Assembly (NCBI RefSeq): GCF_026213295.1
Contig: NC_079412.1
Location: forward strand, 19,460,301-19,524,300
Length of the DNA stretch: 64,000 nucleotides
Reading direction: 5' to 3'
From: Gadus chalcogrammus
Lineage: Eukaryota > Chordata > Actinopteri > Gadiformes > Gadidae
The translations under genes were made by a program, and so were the position numbers. The stretch's first letter is position 1, and each line of letters opens with the position of its first letter. Below the pieces are notes generated by a model. The model did no database searches and was not told where the DNA came from. It saw only the letters and a list, made by a program, of their open reading frames with translations. This document shows positions 22,901-39,150 of this stretch, piece after piece.

Positions 22901-24400
22901 TTCGGGAAAAAACAGAGGAGAATGATCTTGCTGTCCAGACGGCAGCCAAGAGCCGGCCAAACTCTGAAAATGCAGAATTCTTCCAGGTCTCAGAAGCTTC
23001 AAGCCAGCATCTCCACCACCATATCCATAACCACCATCTCTAATACCACCAAAAACCACCACCATCTCATCCACCACCACCTCACCGTTACCACCTCCAC
23101 CCCCAGTACCTCCACCACCACCGCGCCACCCTTCCCGAGACCTCCCCATCAACCCTGGAGCAGGTAAATCACAGCCTAACGACGGTGCAGAGCGGTACAC
23201 AGTCATATGTAAGTACACAGAGAGAACGGCTCTTGATGAAACTTTCCGGTGCGATCGAAGCCTCCCACCTAGCAGGGTTTAATTAGGGCCTAAATGAATC
23301 TCCCCCCCCCCCCCCCCTCTCTCCCCTCGCTAATCAGTTCTGCACCGTTAATGAGAGGTTTAGTATTGACTGGTCCGAGCACCACACTGAGAATCCAATG
23401 TGTGTGTGAAGCCATTAAACAATCCTAATCAAAAACAAACACTTCACAGGAACTGTGATCCATCGGCAACACAGCGCCGCAACAATGGCCGCCGTGGTTT
23501 TATTGTTTACCAAAATGCCCGCAGCCAAACTGAATCTCTGGAGTTGTGTTGTGTTTATCTGCGTCTAATGAGTTTGGGGGGAAAGGGTGTTTTATCGCTC
23601 TTCTATTGACAACAGTTCAGAGTCTTGACGGGCGAGACAATGGTTAGCGTTCCTGGAGGCCAGCGGCGTACGCTGAATCCATCAGGCCATTGTTGGGCCG
23701 GGACGTGATGAAAGAGGCGCCGTACACAAAGAGGGGGGTGGGGGGGGGGGGGGGGGAAGTCACTTCTAATCTTAATGTGGCTGCAGAGAGCGGAGTCAAT
23801 CAGCGCTACCACAACGGCGGCCAGCCCGCTATTGACTCCGTCTTGTCGTCTGAAGTGTAATTGAAGCGCGGTATGGCGGGCCGTCCGACCGCTGCGTGCC
23901 ATCAGCGTGCTCTCTGCAAAGTTATTATTAAAGATCGGGAATAATTCGTCACGTTGCGTCTGCACCCACCCCGCTTCAACGCGTCCCCGGCTCGGCGACA
24001 GCATCCGATTATCGACGGGGAGACGAGCAGCGCTAATGTAAACAAGCGACGGGGTGAGATCCAAACGCTGGCTCCCCGGGACGGACGCCTCCCTTTATGA
24101 GGTTGTCGTGACGACGGATCGGCGCCCCGGGGAACGGAGAACCGCGCCCTTCGTCTTCTGCTCAGCGGCGGTTCCGACGGGGGGCAACCATCGGCACGCA
24201 TCAAAACATATTCATCATCGTCGTTATCGTCATCGTGTTAGAGTGAGTCACAGGAGGGTGAGGTTCAGCCTCCACGTCGTTACCGCGGCGGTCTCTCGCC
24301 GGGTAATTGCGTGCGGGTGCTCGCCACTGGTTTCCTTTTATTTGTGTTTTGCTTTCAAGCTCCGCTGCGCCTCAAAAGGAGAGAAGCTCCTCAGCGCCGC
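22901..24400. other. mostly unique DNA, no gene recognised
   Basis: A CACCAC-rich stretch lies at 23010-23130, poly-C near 23303-23318 and poly-G near 23733-23756. The remainder is mixed sequence with some ATTA-rich stretches and a GC-rich part at 23.8-24.3 kb. No exon with a recognisable product was found. Confidence 0.4.
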
Positions 24401-24404
24401 CGCG

Positions 24405-25345
24405 ACGACGACATGTCAACACGCCGCTCACTGCAGAGGCCCTCAGCGGCCTGTCGCCGCGACGACACGTCAACACGCCGCTCACTGTAGAGGCCCTCAG
24501 CGCCCCGTCGCTGCGACGACACGTCAACACCCCGCTCACTGCAGAGGCCCTCAGCGGACCGTCGCCACGACGACGACACGTCAACACGCCGCTCACTGCA
24601 GAGGCCCTCAGCGCCCCGTCGCCGCGACGACACGTCAACACGCCGCTCACTGCAGAGGCCCTCAGCGGCCCGTCGCCGCGACGACGACACGTCAACACGC
24701 CGCTCACTGCAGAGGCCCTCAGCGCCCCGTCGCCGCGACGACACGTCAACACGCCGCTCACTGCAGAGGCCCTCAGCGCCCCGTCGCCGCGACGACACGT
24801 CAACACGCCGCTCACTGCAGAGGCCCTCAGCGCCCCGTCGCCGCGACGACACGTCAACACGCCGCTCACTGCAGAGGCCCTCAGCGGACCGTCGCCACGA
24901 CGACGACGACACGTCAACACGCCAACACGCCGCTCACTGCAGAGGCCCTCAGCGGCCCGTCACCGCGACGACACGTCAACACGCCGCTCACTGTAGAGGC
25001 CCTCAGCGCCCCGTCGCCGCGACGACACGTCAACACGCCGCTCACTGCAGAGGCCCTCAGCGCCCAGTCGCCGCGACGACACGTCAACACGCCGCTCACT
25101 GCAGAGGCCCTCAGTGGCCCGTCGCCGCGACGACGACATGTCAACACGCCGCTCACTGCAGAGGCCCTCAGCAGCCCCGTCGCCGCGACGACACGTCAAC
25201 ACGCCGCTCACTGCAGAGGCCCTCAGCGGCCCGTCACCGCGACGACACGTCAACACGCCGCTCACTGCAGAGGCCCTCAGCGGCCCGTCGCCGCGACGAC
25301 GACACGTCAACACGCGGCTCACTGCAGAGGCCCTCAGCGGCCCGG
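24405..25345 (+). repeat. GC-rich 54/57-bp minisatellite
   Basis: About 17 units contain GACACGTCAACACGCCGCTC, then ACTGCAGAGGCCCTCAGCG and CCCCGTCGCCGCGAC. Units differ by an extra CGA triplet, so unit lengths stay multiples of three. All six frames are therefore largely open, giving apparent proteins of up to 440 residues. Each unit holds a CACGTC motif, a PstI-type CTGCAG and several CpGs. Confidence 0.96.
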
Positions 25346-25519
25346 CTCAGAGGCTCCCTACCTCAGTGTAGCGTAGCGTAGTGTGGTGTTACCCTGTGGT
25401 GCGGTATAGTGTGAGGTGTGCCACTGTTGTGTGGTGCAGTGCATTGTACAGCGCATTATGGTGTAGCAGCCGGTCTGGGGTAGCGATGTTTAGAGGCCTG
25501 CGCGGAGGTGCCTGCAGTA

Positions 25520-25640
25520 AGTCAGTCCCCCGTGTTGACCCCAGCGGCTCACAGCGACACTGGTTCGATTCCCCCTGTGGTCGGTTCATTCCCGACCGAC
25601 CCATCTTCAACCTCATCTATCAAAGGCACAAACACGCCCT
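25520..25640 (+). mobile_element. tRNA-like SINE fragment
   Basis: CACTGGTTCGATTCCCCCTG at 25559-25578 is a good B-box context (GGTTCGATTCC). GCGGCTCACAGCG is a weak A-box candidate. No tail was identified. Confidence 0.4.
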
Positions 25641-26067
25641 CAAATAGCAAACCCTTTTTCAATAGAAGTTAAATTAATAAGCAATATATGGGAATGCTTT
25701 GAAACAGTACCTAGTTATGGGAACAAACGATCCCCAACTCTGAATTCAATTGTAAATGGATAAGCTGTCGGACCTGTTAGAGAAGGTGATAAAACAGCTA
25801 TCAAGTACATGAATAAATTCGCACTGACTCTAAATTAAAGTTTAAATAAATAAGCTGTCAAACATTTAACAGAAGGTCTGAAAGCGGCACTCTGGTAAAT
25901 GAATAAACTATCACCAGGTCTAAAGGAAAGTTTAAACAAATAGGCTGTCAAACCGATGAGGTGGTACAGCAGAGGTGGGGGAGTAAAACATCTCCAAACC
26001 ACCCCCAGTCTGGCCCCCGGCCCACTGGTGCACTGGTCCACTGGTCCAGGGTGAGACCCAGAGACCC

Positions 26068-26515
26068 ATGGGGGGGGGGGGGGGGGGGGGGGGGCAGGGT
26101 GTGTGGGGGCAGCCTGGGATCAGGGGGGTGGCGGCCCTTAACTCCAACACATTAGCGTGCTAACGTAGCGATACTGACTGGCTAACAGCCAGTCAGGGGA
26201 GGGCTTATGGGGGGAGGAGACGTGGGGGAGGCGAAGGCGAGGGGGAGGCGTTGGGGAGGGGGAGGAGATGGGGGAGACGGGGGGGGGGGGAGAAGGGGAG
26301 ACGAGGCGAAGGCGAGGGGGAGAAGAGGGGAGGCGTGGGGGAGAGGGAGGTGGGGGGGGGAGAAGGGGAGGCGTGGGGGAGGAGACGTAGGTGAGGGGGA
26401 GGAGATGGGGGAGAGGGGGGGGGGGGAGAAGGGGAGACGAGGCGAAGGCGAGGGGGAGGAGAGGGGGGGACGTGGGGGAGGCGAGGGGGAGGCGAGGGGG
26501 GGACGAGGCTGGGCC
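26068..26515 (+). repeat. poly-G run and G-rich GGGGAGGCG minisatellite
   Basis: Poly-G at about 26070-26094 is followed from 26198 to 26510 by degenerate 12-20 bp units of GGGGGAGGCGAAGGCGAG type. Many GGG runs make it a G-quadruplex candidate. Confidence 0.88.
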
Positions 26516-27138
26516 ACATCCCTGGAGCAGTGAGTCCTGGGAGACGGCCGTGTCTGCGGTGCCGCTCACAGCAGACCTCGCCTCCTGTAATATGACGAGG
26601 TTTAAGATAAGTAGGAGTTTAGGGGCGGGAAAGGACCAGCCCGCCAAATCTGTGACCAAATCCCAAAGACGTTCTAGACCGAGTTATAATAGGAGGGGGA
26701 ATTTGGAAATTAATATGTAGAAACAAGGTTCTAGGTGTGTGTGTGTGTGTGAGCGTGTGCGTGTCTGTGTGCGTGCGGTCGTGTCTGTGCGTGCGTGTGT
26801 GCACGCACGCATGTGCACATCTGTGTGTAGGCTGACAATGTCTTTATGAGATTATGGGATATATGTCAGCCTACCCACTCCTTCCATTATTTGGTTGGTA
26901 TCACAGCAGCCCCATTTTAAAAATAGCTATTCCCATTTAATTCCGCTCGGTCCCAGGTGGATGTGTGTGTGGGAATACGCCAGGTTTCTATTGGAGGAAC
27001 GACTCGCCAATACTGCATTCTTGCGCTCCTGTACACCTGCTGCAGCCACGCTAGAACCGGTGACCTTGCTAACTGCCTTCAGCCAAACAAGATGCACCGA
27101 TAATGACACAAAAATGCACCCAACTTTTGTTTAATTGT

Positions 27139-27246
<108 letters not shown>

Positions 27247-27282
27247 TATCCTTGCTGGATGACTCCAAATCCAGCAAGGATA
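27247..27282. repeat. perfect 14-bp inverted repeat
   Basis: TATCCTTGCTGGAT at 27247-27260, an 8-base loop, and its exact complement at 27269-27282. Confidence 0.92.
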
Positions 27283-27699
27283 AACTTTAAATCACATTTT
27301 CTACTAACCACATTTGGTTGGTGGTGTTGAAGGTGGGCGAGGAGGGGAGAGGGGGGAGAGCCATGGGAGAATGTATCTTTCTACCTCTGGGCGAGGACAT
27401 ACGTCTAAACAGGATTCATTAACTACACTTTGACATTTATAGCCCCAAACTGTTTTTTAGACGGAAACTACGTTCGTGTGCAGTTTGCGTGCGCAGCGCG
27501 TGTCCGTGCGAGCTTGGCGCGTGTTCGTCTGTGTTATTTAAATGTTTCTGAACGCAGCCGTGCATCCACATGTGTGCGCGCGAGTGTTTGTGCGTGCGGG
27601 TGTGTGTCCCGCATGTACGTGCGCGCGTGTGTACGTATCCCTCTGCATTCGTATGCAACTGTGTGAATGTGTGTCACTAGGGGCGTGCACGTGCGCGAG

Positions 27700-27822
<123 letters not shown>

Positions 27823-28095
27823 GGTCTACGCCAGGCTCGTGGTGGTGGGCAGAGGGAACATCGTTACCGAGGAGGAGGACAAGTTGCGGTGCTGCGGTTC
27901 CTTCCAGAAGCCATCATCAGTCCGTCGGCCGACCAACTGCGACGCGGCGACGCCAACTTGACGCGAGTTTACTAAAGAACACCTGCTCTGTACCCGTTCA
28001 CGCTCACCGGGCGGTGGTCAGTGAGGCGGGATAACGTCAAAGTGCCCGCCGCGTCCGATCCGTGCACGTGAAGATCTCACAGGTGACTTTCATCC

Positions 28096-28097
<2 letters not shown>

Positions 28098-28183
<86 letters not shown>
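28098..28183 (+). repeat. (CA)n microsatellite
   Basis: About 86 bp of uninterrupted CA. Confidence 0.97.
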
Positions 28184-28184
<1 letters not shown>

Positions 28185-28369
28185 CAGGACCGAGGGATGG
28201 ACCGAAAATAACTTATTCCGTCCGAGCCTCGAGGCGACACGAGAGTTTCTGCGAAGCGGAGGCTGTTTTTCCCCGGGAGAGACGTCGGTCACCGGGAGAG
28301 ACGTCGGTCGCCCCACCACTGAGCTCAGAGATGTTTTGATGTCGCCTCAAATGTTGCCTCCACTCTGCT

Positions 28370-29031
28370 TAATGCCCTCACGTGATGCGTCACGTCCGCG
28401 CTCTTTTAGCTTCTGCTACGCGGCGGATGATAATCGGGTCCAGTGTCCGTTTGGTCAAACGTCTACGTTTTATTGAGATGAGTACTGCGCAGAGGTGTCG
28501 CTCAGCGTCAGAAGTTAGCGGTTAAACAGAGTGCGGCGGTGGTGGTGGGTGGTGCGGCGTCGCAAGCGGCAAGGCGCAAAGCGACGCGACGACGCGGAGA
28601 TCCGCCGCCTCGTCTGCGCTTCCCCTGAAACCTGACTTTGAGGATCTAACCTTCGCGGGTGCCACCCGGGGACATCCAGGCTGCTTTTCGACTTTGCGCG
28701 GCTCTCGATGGACGAAGCCGGGTACAGAACTGTTCGTTAGAAAGGCAGTTAACTGAACTGAATCGGGTTGAACTGACTAACTAGTTGAGCGGGCTCCGCG
28801 TTGCGCCGCTCGGACCAGACCGCGAGGATCAGCGGTCCACGCGCCACCAGCCAGGCTGCTTTTCCCGCTCTTCCCTTAATAATCGCCAAAATGGATGCTA
28901 GCGGCCGGGCATGGAAACAACCGTGGATTAACCAAACCATTCCCATCTCCCGAGTCGACCAGCGTGCCATCTGAAGTAGATCCGCGGAAGTTGGGAGGTT
29001 TATCTGAGAAGTCCGGGGAGGAAGACGGAGG
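28370..29031 (+). promoter_or_regulatory. GC/CpG-rich presumed promoter and 5'UTR of the 29.03-kb gene
   Basis: The region upstream of the ATG at 29032 is rich in CpG (for example around 28535-28720) and contains a TGCGTCAC motif near 28386. No TATA box is obvious. The call rests on position and composition only. Confidence 0.35.
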
Positions 29032-29131
29032 ATGCAGTCCGGGGTGAAGACGTTCTCCGCGGGTGGAGGCGCCGCGTCCCTCTGCTGCCTACTCGTGCTG
29101 CTGGTCATCTATTCGCACCTCCTCCGAGAGG
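29032..29131 (+). CDS. first coding exon of an unidentified type II membrane protein (partial)
   Basis: An ATG in acceptable context (GGAGGATGC) opens 33 codons plus one base, ending at GAGAG/G before a strong donor GTGAGT at 29132. The peptide starts MQSGVKTFSAGGGAASLCC, continues with a hydrophobic segment LLVLLVIYSHLL at about residues 20-31, and ends RE. A short polar, basic N-terminus followed by one uncleaved-looking hydrophobic helix is the usual start of a Golgi type II protein such as a glycosyltransferase or sulfotransferase, but the protein is not identified here. Later exons should lie to the right on the plus strand; none was recognised. A chance open frame next to a donor cannot be fully excluded. 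Confidence 0.5.
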
Positions 29132-29149
29132 GTGAGTCCGTCCGTACGC

Positions 29150-29925
29150 TCTGCGGTTCACACTGTGGGCCTCTGGTGCCTTGTTGAAATGTGTTTTTTC
29201 TTGGTGTAACGAGTGATGCCTTGTTGTAATGTGTGTTGTGCTGTGTGAATGTGTGTTGTCTGGCTGAAATGTGTGTTGTCTTGTTGAAATGTGTGTTGTT
29301 GTCTGGCTGAAATGTGTGTTGCCTTGTTGTAATGATTGTTGCTTTATTGAACTGGTATTGTCTTGTTGAAATGTGTGTTGCCTCGTTGAAATGTGTGTTG
29401 TCTTGGTAAGATGTGTGTTGCCTTGTTGTAATGTATGTTGCGTTGTTGTAATGTGTGTTGCCTTGTTGAACCGGTGTTGTTTTGTTTTAATGTGTGTTGT
29501 GCTGTTGAAATGTGTGTTGTGCTGTTGAACGGTGTGAATGTGTGTTGTCTGGCTGAAATGTGTGTTGCCTTGTTGTAATGTGTGCTGTCTTGCCGTAATG
29601 TGTGTTGTCTTGTTGGAATGTGTGTTGCCTCGTTGAAATGTGTGTTGCCTTGTTGTAATGTGTGTTGCCTTGTTGTAACGTGTGTTGCACTGTTGACATG
29701 TGTGTTGTGCTGGTGAAATGTGTGTTGCCTTGATAAAATATGTGTTGCCTTCATGTTATGTGTATTGCCTTGTTGAACTGGTGTTGTCTTGTTGAACAGG
29801 TATCGTCTTGTTGAAATGTGTGTTGCCTTGTTGAAATGTGTGTTGACTTGTTGAGATGTGTGTTGCCTTGTTGAGATGTGTGTTGACTTGTTGACATGTG
29901 TGTTCATGTCTTGCTCTCGTTAAAA
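29150..29925 (+). repeat. 20-bp minisatellite (AATGTGTGTTGCCTTGTTG)
   Basis: About 37 degenerate 17-23 bp units of AATGTGTGTTGCCTTGTTG type start some 20-50 bp after the donor of the exon at 29032-29131, so intron 1 begins with the array. Confidence 0.93.
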
Positions 29926-30425
29926 TGTGCTGTCATGGACACGCGTGTTGAGCTGAAGTGAGCCTTGTGAATCAACTGAAAACGATTTCATCCTTTCTTT
30001 TATTGTCACGGAGTCACGGAGGGTTTGTGTGGACTCCACAGCCTTCCACCTCTTCGTTCTTATGCGTAATCAGGAAATACCTGAATATCTGCAAGTGCAA
30101 GCATAATATCAATGAAGTCCACGTAGCACGCCGAAACAGTTGAGCTGCTGGGCTCTGCTGCTGAATCAGGCCTGTTGAAGCCTCCATTTAGCAAACAGAA
30201 AAGCTTTCTAAATTAACTTAGCTGAAGGCCACATTCATCCTTAACCCACGGCTAGGCTGTCCCCTTCCGTCTGGGTAATAAACTAGGCCTTCATCTACTG
30301 CTGCAGCCAGAATGACTCTGAAGCCACCAGCTATATCCAGCAACAACGACAACAACAACACCACATCATTAGCCTGGGTCCTGAGAGCAGAATTTATTCC
30401 TTTCTTTCATCGGCCATCAGAATAG
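29926..30425. other. unique DNA, possible conserved non-coding sequence
   Basis: Balanced composition and no repeats. The stretch 30150-30330 contains TCTAAATTAACTTAGCTG-like motifs of the kind seen in conserved elements. No exon was recognised. Confidence 0.25.
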
Positions 30426-30429
30426 ATGG

Positions 30430-32270
<1,841 letters not shown>

Positions 32271-32273
32271 GGA

Positions 32274-34560
<2,287 letters not shown>

Positions 34561-34574
34561 AAGAACCTCCACTG

Positions 34575-34725
34575 TGCGCATGCACGTGCACCAGCGTGCA
34601 CGTTCACAGCCTGCACGTGCACCAGCGTTTACGTGCACCAGCATGTACGTTAATCAGTGTGTACTTTCACCAGTGCACGTGCGCCAACGTGTGCGTGCAT
34701 CAGCGTGTACGTGCGTGCAGGCCGC
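34575..34725 (+). repeat. degenerate repeat with CACGTG E-box motifs
   Basis: About nine diverged 15-18 bp units of the type ACGTGCACCAGCGTGT. Several hold GCACGTGC, an E-box core bound by bHLH factors. Confidence 0.65.
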
Positions 34726-35004
34726 CACAGCGCAGTCGCCCTGCTGCTAGCGCTGACCTCCTTGTAGCCAGAACATCGGATCACAGCCGTGTTGACGGCG
34801 ACCGCGGCGAGGTCAGGGGAGCATCTGTTCCCGCTCTACGTGCCGTGAGCCGTTCCCGACCGCACTGCAGCCACGGTATTAATGAGATGCGTCGGTGAGA
34901 TGGGGAGGAATTAAAGGCCGTAATGGGATAAGGTATGGCGTTTCTCCGGGGTCTACGGAGAGAGGAGGGGGAGGGCGAGGGCTGGGAGGAGGGAGGGTAG
35001 GGGA

Positions 35005-35237
35005 CAACAGTAGCTCGGGAGTTAGAGCGAGTTGATTGGTAACCGGAAGGTTGCTAGTTCGAGTGTCAAGGTGTCCCTGAGCAAGGCGCCTCACCCTGAC
35101 TGCTCCTGACTGGCTGGCTGTCACTCTGCGTGGTTGACCCTGCTGTCTGTGTCTGAATGTGTGAATTAATTCACACATTGGTGTAAGTCGCTTTGGATAA
35201 AAGCGTCAGCATATTCCCGTAAATGTAATTGTAAGGA
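35005..35237 (+). mobile_element. tRNA-derived SINE with L2-type tail
   Basis: An A-box-like TAGCTCGGGAGTTAGAGCG at 35011-35029 and a B-box-like TAGTTCGAGTGTC at 35055-35067 are followed by TGTCCCTGAGCAAGGCGCC and TGCTCCTGACTGGCTGGCTG. The tail GTCGCTTTGGATAAAAGCGT lies near 35187-35206. This order is typical of fish tRNA-SINEs that share a tail with L2 LINEs. It appears nearly full length. Confidence 0.8.
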
Positions 35238-36530
35238 CTGTCCGATGGAGACGGATGGGATTGAACCTTTGTCGCTGTTTTTTTTGAAGGGGGTTGGTTT
35301 AATGGTGGTTGCTCTACTAAAACCTCCCAAGCGTTCTCCATCCAGATTGATGTTCTGGGGGACTTGATCTCAAGGGCGGAGAATCTGGCAGGTGGTCTCC
35401 GTTTATTGGTTAGGCCTTCTCAAAGTTAATGAGGATAGCAGCAAACGTTACTGTGTCATTGGCCTTTTAGTCTCAGCAGGTTGTTGTAAATAGTTATAGG
35501 AAGTCTTTAATATGAACCCCCGTTAAACACAATAAATTCTCACCGTCGATGGACAATAACGTTCCCCAATCTAAACTTTTTTACGTGATCTATCACCTAG
35601 CTTGTTGATGACATCATTCTGGTTGTTGGCACGTGATTGGTGCGTTGTTGAACTCGTTCCGCGAGCCAAGAGTCCTATATGAAGATTCCTGTGTTGAACA
35701 TGTTTGAGTCCTAATAACGCTCTCCATGCCAAAACAGAATCCTGGGTGCTCCGGAGCGAGGCCGGCGATGTAACGTGTGAAAGAATACATTCTCAGCACC
35801 AAAAAGCACATTTTGAAAAGATTCAATTTAGTTTTTTAGCCGAGCGGTTTCAGTGAGTTGTGCGAGGAGAGCACGACGTTGTGAAACACGTATTAAAGAA
35901 AAACCCTGATCGATTTTCATCACTACAAGTTCATTCTTCGAGGATTTCATTTGTTTTGGAGTCGTGTGCTGTCAGGTTCTGCAGGAGCGTCTCTGATGGA
36001 CCTGGGCAGCCCCTGTCCCGCTCGTGGAGCGCGGCCAACAGCACACAGAGACCTGATGAGTCAGCGGGCTGGCTTATGTAATCGCTCTGTCCGTTTGAAC
36101 AAGCCGTGTGATTAGCAGCGGCGTTCAAACAGGGGCAGGTGTGTGTGGCCGTGACTGTGGGGCAGTGACAACCTGCTCCAGCAGCACGAGCGCCTCTCAC
36201 CTCTGCTTCTGCGATGAGGCGTGTGCTGCTCGGAGAAACGGGGGCGGGATGCCGCGTAGGAGGATATGTGATTGGTCAGGACTATTTGATTGGCGTGGGA
36301 GTAGGTAATGCGGGCTGCTAGGTTTCTAAGTGCAGCCCCGGGTCCCGGTGGTGGTGTTGTTGCTCTGCCTGCTCACTGCACACCGGTCCACTTTGGGAGG
36401 AGAGAGGCCTGCAGTCGTAACTTTTTAGCTCCAGTCATTACTTCTCCACAAAACTCGAGTCCCTCGTCTCTTCGCTTCCCAGACCCAGACTCGGTTCTAG
36501 GGAGGGACGATGAATACAGATTGAGACACA
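35238..36530. other. unique DNA, no gene recognised
   Basis: No repeat array and no exon that could be identified. Open frames are short and lack known motifs. Confidence 0.3.
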
Positions 36531-36532
36531 GG

Positions 36533-36533
36533 T

Positions 36534-36568
<35 letters not shown>
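36533..36568 (+). repeat. poly-G run
   Basis: About 36 consecutive guanines. Homopolymers of this length are prone to sequencing and assembly error. Confidence 0.93.
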
Positions 36569-36939
36569 CGCGCTGGATGGGTTTATACTTTCAACGCATA
36601 GTAATGTTAAAATGTACTCGTTATGGTATCACACGCACACTGTGTTATGCTCATTAAATCACTGCTCTCGCTACACTGAGTGGACTACTGAACGAATCCT
36701 GACTGAATCGCCAGTCCAATATACACTCTCGACGGTAGCATCTGTTCTGGGTCAAGCAGCGTGCACGTGAAGTTGTGCACGTGAGACGTCGTCCATCTGT
36801 TGGCTGTGTGGTCATCTGGTAGGAGACGTGTGTGTGTGTGTGTGTGTGTGTCTTAATGAGTCTCTCAGACTGCTGTAGCCGGTGTCCTCGGCCGATGTGT
36901 GATATAGCGATAAGGTCGTTATGCTGTCACTCATCTCCC

Positions 36940-37715
36940 TCCTCTCCTCCCCCCTCCTCTTCATCACCCTCCTCTTCATCACCCTCCTCTCCATCACCCT
37001 CCTCTTCATCACCCTCCTCTCCTCCACCCTCCTCTTCATCACCCTCCTCTTCATCTCCCTCCTCTCCTCCCCCCTCCTCTTCATCGCCCTCCTCTCCTCC
37101 ACCCTCCTCTCCATCACCCTCCTCTTCATCACCCTCCTCTCCATCACCCTCCTCTTCATCACCCTCCTCTCCTCCACCCTCCTCTTCATCACCCTCCTCT
37201 TCATCGCCCTCCTCTCCTCCACCCTCCTCTTCATCACCCTCTTCATCACCCTCCTCTTCATCACCCTCCTCTTCATCACCCTCCTCTTCATCGCCCTCCT
37301 CTTCATCACTCTCCTCTTCATCACCCTCCTCTCCTCCACCCTCGTCTTCATCACCCTCCTCTCCTCCACCCTCCTCTTCATCACCCTCCTCTCCTCCACC
37401 CTCCTCTTCATCACCCTCCTCTTCATCACCCTCGTCTTCATCACCCTCCTCTTCATCACCCTCCTCTCCTCCACCCTCCTCTTCATCACCCTCCTCTTCA
37501 TCACCCTCGTCTTCATCACCCTCCTCTTCATCTCCCTCCTCTCCTCCTCTCCCCCTCCCCCTCCCTCCTCGCCTCCCTCGTCTCCTCTCTCTCCTCTTCA
37601 TCACCCTCCCCTCCTCCTCCCCTCCTCTCCTCCTCCTCCCTCGTCTCCTCCCTCCCCTCCTCCTCCCTCCCCTCCTCTCCTCGTCTCCTCCACCCTCCCT
37701 TCCCCCGCCCCCCGG
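36940..37715 (+). repeat. pyrimidine minisatellite (CACCCTCCTCTTCAT)
   Basis: About 45 units of 12-15 bp alternate CACCCTCCTCTTCAT and CACCCTCCTCTCCTC. The plus strand is almost purely pyrimidine for about 770 bp, and unit lengths are multiples of three, so long serine/proline or glutamate/glycine frames are open. Confidence 0.95.
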
Positions 37716-37779
37716 CACCACACCCGCCACCCGTCTCCCACGGCGACCGCAGTCTGAGAAACCACCATCGACCCGGTCG

Positions 37780-38040
37780 CAGCAAACACACACACGTGTT
37801 CGCACACATGCACATCCACAAATACACACACATGGAGATGCACGCACAAACACACACACACATGCACGCACGCATGCATGCACGCACACATGCATACGTA
37901 TACACACATGCATACACACATACAGATGCACACATACACACAGGCACACACATACATATGCACACATACACACAGGCACACACAGATGCACACACACATA
38001 CTTGCATGAATGTGCGAGCACAAATACACACACACGTTTG
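37780..38040 (+). repeat. degenerate CACACATACA repeat
   Basis: CA-rich units with CATGCACGCA and CATACACACA variants, then poly-C near 38105-38122. Confidence 0.88.
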
Positions 38041-38190
38041 ATCATGTGACACGGCGGGAGGCCATAAGGCTCTGTGCCACTAAAATCAAGCGGCGCTTCA
38101 TGACCCCCCCCCCCCCCCCCCCCTTCTGGCTAGACCCCCCCCCACCCCCCTGTTAAACAAATGCGTACATAAAACAGTTCTCTGCCAATG

Positions 38191-38415
38191 CGCTCCTCCT
38201 CCTCCTCCTCCTCCTCCTCCTCCTCCTCCTCCTCCTCCTCCTCCTCCTCCTCCTCCTCCTCCTCCTCCTCCTCCCCCTCCTCCTCCCTCTGCAGCAGCCG
38301 CCGCCTCCTCCCCCTCCTCCGCCTCCTCCCCCTCCTCCTCCCTCTGCAGCCGCCTCCTCCTCCCCCTCCCCCTCCCCTCCCCCTCCTCCCCCCTCTGCAG
38401 CAGCCTCCTCCTGCA
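38191..38415 (+). repeat. (CTC)n trinucleotide repeat
   Basis: Pure CTC occupies about 38194-38272, followed by degenerate CTCCCC and CTCTGCAGC stretches. Confidence 0.95.
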
Positions 38416-38619
38416 GCACTCCTACAGCAGGCGGACTCCTCAGGAGGGGAGGGAGGGAGGGGGGGAGGGGAGGGGCTCTCTGATCTGGATACTGGACCGG
38501 GGGGCTGTGACACCAAGATGAAGCCATGGGGTGAGGGGGCGTGAGGGGGGTGGAGGGGGTGGGGTGGGGGGGGTAGCTGGTAGGGTGCTGCTATGATAAC
38601 ATCAGAGGTTTTCTGATCT

Positions 38620-39150
38620 GTATTCTGTATTCCTCCGTCTTGGATCAGTATTCTACTGTATCATGTCTGTGTTCAGCTGTATCACGTCTGTATTCCACTG
38701 TACCAGGTCTGAATTCATTAGTATCACGTCTGTGTTTTAACGGATTACCTCTGTATTCCACTGTATTGTGTATGTATTCATCTGTATAATGTCTGTGTTC
38801 ATCAGCATTACATCTATATTCATCACTATTAAGTCTGTATTCATCACTATTAAGTCAGTATTCATCTGTATTACGTCCGCATTCATCTGTATTTTTTCTG
38901 TATTCATCTGTATTAATCTGTATTTAGTCTGTATTCATCCTTAATTAGTCTGTATTTATTAAGTAATCATCTGTATTTAGTCTGTGTTCATCTGTATTTA
39001 GTTTGTAATCATCTGTATTTAGTCTGTGTTCATCGGTATTTAGTTAGTAATCATCTGTATTTAGTCTGTGTTCATCTGTATTTAGTTAGTAATCATCTGT
39101 ATTTAGTCTGTGTTTATCTGTATTTAGTTAGTATTCATCTGTGTTTAGTC
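38620..39150 (+). repeat. minisatellite (TATTCATCTGTATTTAGTCTG)
   Basis: About 25 diverged units of 17-22 bp; the most uniform ones are at 38960-39120. Confidence 0.88.

Noticed and set aside
24054..25376. Plus-strand open frame of 440 codons in the 54-bp array
   Set aside because: The opposite strand and other frames are open too, the product is pure tandem repeat, and no start context, splice signals or known domain support it.
36812..38049. Long Ser/Pro-rich and Lys/Arg- or Glu/Gly-rich frames
   Set aside because: All are translations of the CACCCTCCTCTTCAT pyrimidine array and CA repeats in different frames and strands.
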